64,000 nucleotides of DNA from an uncultured Opitutia bacterium. GTDB lineage: Bacteria; Verrucomicrobiota; Verrucomicrobiia; Opitutales; Opitutaceae. Below the pieces are notes generated by a model. That model was not told the origin of the DNA. It searched no databases and was given only the letters and a program-made list of their open reading frames with translations. How positions within the stretch are numbered: position 1 is the stretch's first letter; each line of letters starts with the position of its first letter. The stretch covers positions 2,501-66,500 of the forward strand of contig CAIMAQ010000125.1 in NCBI GenBank assembly GCA_903839035.1, given 5' to 3'. This document shows, in pieces, positions 62,527-64,000 of the stretch. Both the position numbers and the translations under genes were made by a program.

Positions 62527-64000
62527 ATGCGTCTCCGCCCGTTGTCCGCCCTGCTCGTCCTTTCCGCCCTGCTCACCGCCAGCTGCACCAAGCACGAGAC
62601 GCCCGTCGAGGAAGGTATCCGCACCCACACGCTCCTCATCGGCAACGCGAACGAGCCCGCCACGCTCGACCCCAGCCTGATCGATGCGTACACCGACATG
62701 AACGTCGCCGTCGCGCTGTTCGAGGGCCTCACCGTCCTGGATGAAAAAACCTCCGCGGCCCTGCCCGGCGTCGCCGAGCGCTGGGACCTCTCGCCCGACG
62801 GCTTGGTCTACACCTTTCACCTGCGCCCCACGGCGCAGTGGTCGAATGGCGACCCGGTCACCGCCGAGGATTTCGCCTACTCGTTCCGGCGCATCCTCAC
62901 CCCCGACTTCGCCTCGGTTTATTCGTACATGTTGTGGCCGATCCGGAACGCCGAGGCCTTCAACTCCGGAAAGCTGAAGGATTTCTCCTCGGTCGGCGTC
63001 ACCGTCCTCGACGCCCACACCCTGCGCATTACCCTCGTCCGGCCCACGCCTTACCTGCTCGCCCTCGCCGCGCACAACACCTGGATGCCCGTGCCCCGCG
63101 CCACCGTGGAGAAGTACGGCCGCATGACAGACCGCGCCACCGCCTGGACCCGCCCCGGCAACCTCGTGGGCAACGGGCCCTTCATCCTCACCGAGTGGCA
63201 ACCCAACTCCCGCATCGTCGTGACCAAGAACCCGCGGTACTGGGATGCCGCCCACAACCGCCTCGAGCGCGTCATTTTCTTCCCGACCGAGCAGTCCGAC
63301 ACCGAGGAGCGTAATTTTCGCGCGGGCCAGGTGCATCTCACCTACAGCGTGCCCTCGTCCAAAATCCCGGTCTACCAGCAGTCGTCGCCCGGTCAGCTGC
63401 GGCTCGATCCACTGCTCAGCCTGCTCTACGTCAATTTCAACTCCACCCGGCCGCCCCTGAACAACCCCAAGGTCCGCCGCGCCCTCGCGCAGGCCATCGA
63501 CCGTGCCGCCATCTGTCGGAGCATTTACAATGGCTCCCGTCTCCCGACCCAAACCCTGACCCCGCCTGGTTGCGGCGATTACACGCCGCCCGCGGGCATT
63601 CCCTTCGACTTTGCCGCGGCGCGCGCGCTGCTCGCCGAGGCGGGCTATCCCGGCGGCCGCGGCCTGCCCAGCCTGCCCTTCCAGGTGCTGAATGACGAAA
63701 AGACGCCCAAGGTCGCCGAAGCCTTGCAGGCCATGTGGCAAAAGGAGTTGGGCGTGCACATCACCATCGAGCCGTACGAGCAGAAGACCCAACTCCAGAA
63801 TCAACAGTCCCTCAACTTCACCCTCGGCATCCAGGGTTGGACCGCCGATATCCCCGACCCCATCACCTTCCTGGGCACCTTCACCACCGGCAATGGCAAC
63901 AACTGGACCGGCTGGGGCAGCAAGGACTACGACACCTTGATCGAGCAGGCCGGCCAGATCGCCGACCCGGCCGCCCGCCTCGCCCTGCTCAAGCGGGCCG
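62527..64000 (+). CDS. Second OppA-like substrate-binding lipoprotein (3' partial)
   Basis: At least 491 aa, open to the right edge. Lipoprotein signal (MRLRPLSALLVLSALLTASC, Cys20), then HTLLIGNANEPATLDP, GVAERWDLSPDGLVYTFHL and ALAQAIDRAAICRSIYNGSR. Strongly similar throughout to the preceding gene, including the GNGPFILTEWQPNSRIVVTK and AGYPGG(R/H)GLPSLP segments, so it is a tandem paralogue. Some 68 bp separate it from the first gene. Oligopeptide binding is likely, with divergence in specificity possible. Confidence 0.9.
   Translation, partial: MRLRPLSALLVLSALLTASCTKHETPVEEGIRTHTLLIGNANEPATLDPSLIDAYTDMNVAVALFEGLTVLDEKTSAALPGVAERWDLSPDGLVYTFHLRPTAQWSNGDPVTAEDFAYSFRRILTPDFASVYSYMLWPIRNAEAFNSGKLKDFSSVGVTVLDAHTLRITLVRPTPYLLALAAHNTWMPVPRATVEKYGRMTDRATAWTRPGNLVGNGPFILTEWQPNSRIVVTKNPRYWDAAHNRLERVIFFPTEQSDTEERNFRAGQVHLTYSVPSSKIPVYQQSSPGQLRLDPLLSLLYVNFNSTRPPLNNPKVRRALAQAIDRAAICRSIYNGSRLPTQTLTPPGCGDYTPPAGIPFDFAAARALLAEAGYPGGRGLPSLPFQVLNDEKTPKVAEALQAMWQKELGVHITIEPYEQKTQLQNQQSLNFTLGIQGWTADIPDPITFLGTFTTGNGNNWTGWGSKDYDTLIEQAGQIADPAARLALLKRA

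Overview
The window is 64 kb of GC-rich, densely packed bacterial chromosome, free of rRNA, tRNA and CRISPR. Gene content points to a free-living, Gram-negative, sugar-using Verrucomicrobium, most likely of the Opitutaceae (inference). The evidence is a PEP-CTERM autotransporter-repeat protein, ECF sigma factors paired with membrane partners, a von Willebrand protein with an anti-sigma-like N terminus, LPS heptose and lipoprotein genes, many C/T-rich leaders without a Shine-Dalgarno sequence, and abundant short-period repeats.

Layout. 1-2 kb: accB (cut by the left edge) and accC. 2-5 kb (-): prmA, an AraC regulator, purN and an rfaE2-like nucleotidyltransferase. 4.9-8.6 kb: xylFGH-type sugar ABC transporter. 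8.6-12.1 kb (-): grpE-dnaJ, an AsmA-like protein and manA. 12.2-15.5 kb: ftsK and a RodZ-like protein. 15.6-17.6 kb (-): nfeD-floA and a small membrane protein. 17.8-20.8 kb: aldose epimerase, Rieske protein, and a PhyH dioxygenase divergent from an AraC regulator. 20.8-22.7 kb: tatA-smr-phosphodiesterase with overlapping stops and starts. 23.7-25.8 kb (-): ECF sigma factor, membrane protein and PDZ protein. 26.3-31.1 kb: OxyR-like LysR regulator, MFS exporter and a U32 (RlhA-type) protein. 31.4-34.5 kb (-): histidine kinase and NtrC-type regulator. 35.1-36.3 kb: a long adenylate kinase-like protein. 36.8-41.6 kb (-): MacAB-type efflux system. 42.2-45.6 kb (-): polyphosphate glucokinase, a LigM-like O-demethylase, a MetF-like reductase and a SlyD-like PPIase. 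45.8-50.2 kb: ybbA-ybbP with divergent tesA. 50.3-53.5 kb: the PEP-CTERM protein. 53.7-56.6 kb (-): sigma factor and VWA protein. 57.0-64.0 kb: a heterodimeric ABC exporter and two OppA-like lipoproteins, the second cut by the right edge.

The most unusual signal is not a conventional gene. Period-7 and period-9 degenerate tandem arrays recur across the right two thirds of the window. Some form inverted arms around a small gene: a four-helix-bundle gene at 36.3 kb and a GxxExxY gene at 48.4 kb, the latter lying between ybbA and ybbP. Others form gene-less inverted pairs (39.3 and 45.7 kb) or single arrays between genes (24.8, 45.6, 49.5 kb). Four are read in frame inside protein linkers (30.4, 53.95, 54.05, 59.95 kb). 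I propose one repeat system that hosts small cargo genes and tolerates intragenic insertion; this is an inference from pattern alone.

Two other points merit attention. The LigM-like/MetF-like gene pair looks like a tetrahydrofolate-dependent demethylation module. The 380-bp leader of the ABC exporter contains mutually exclusive hairpins typical of an attenuator.
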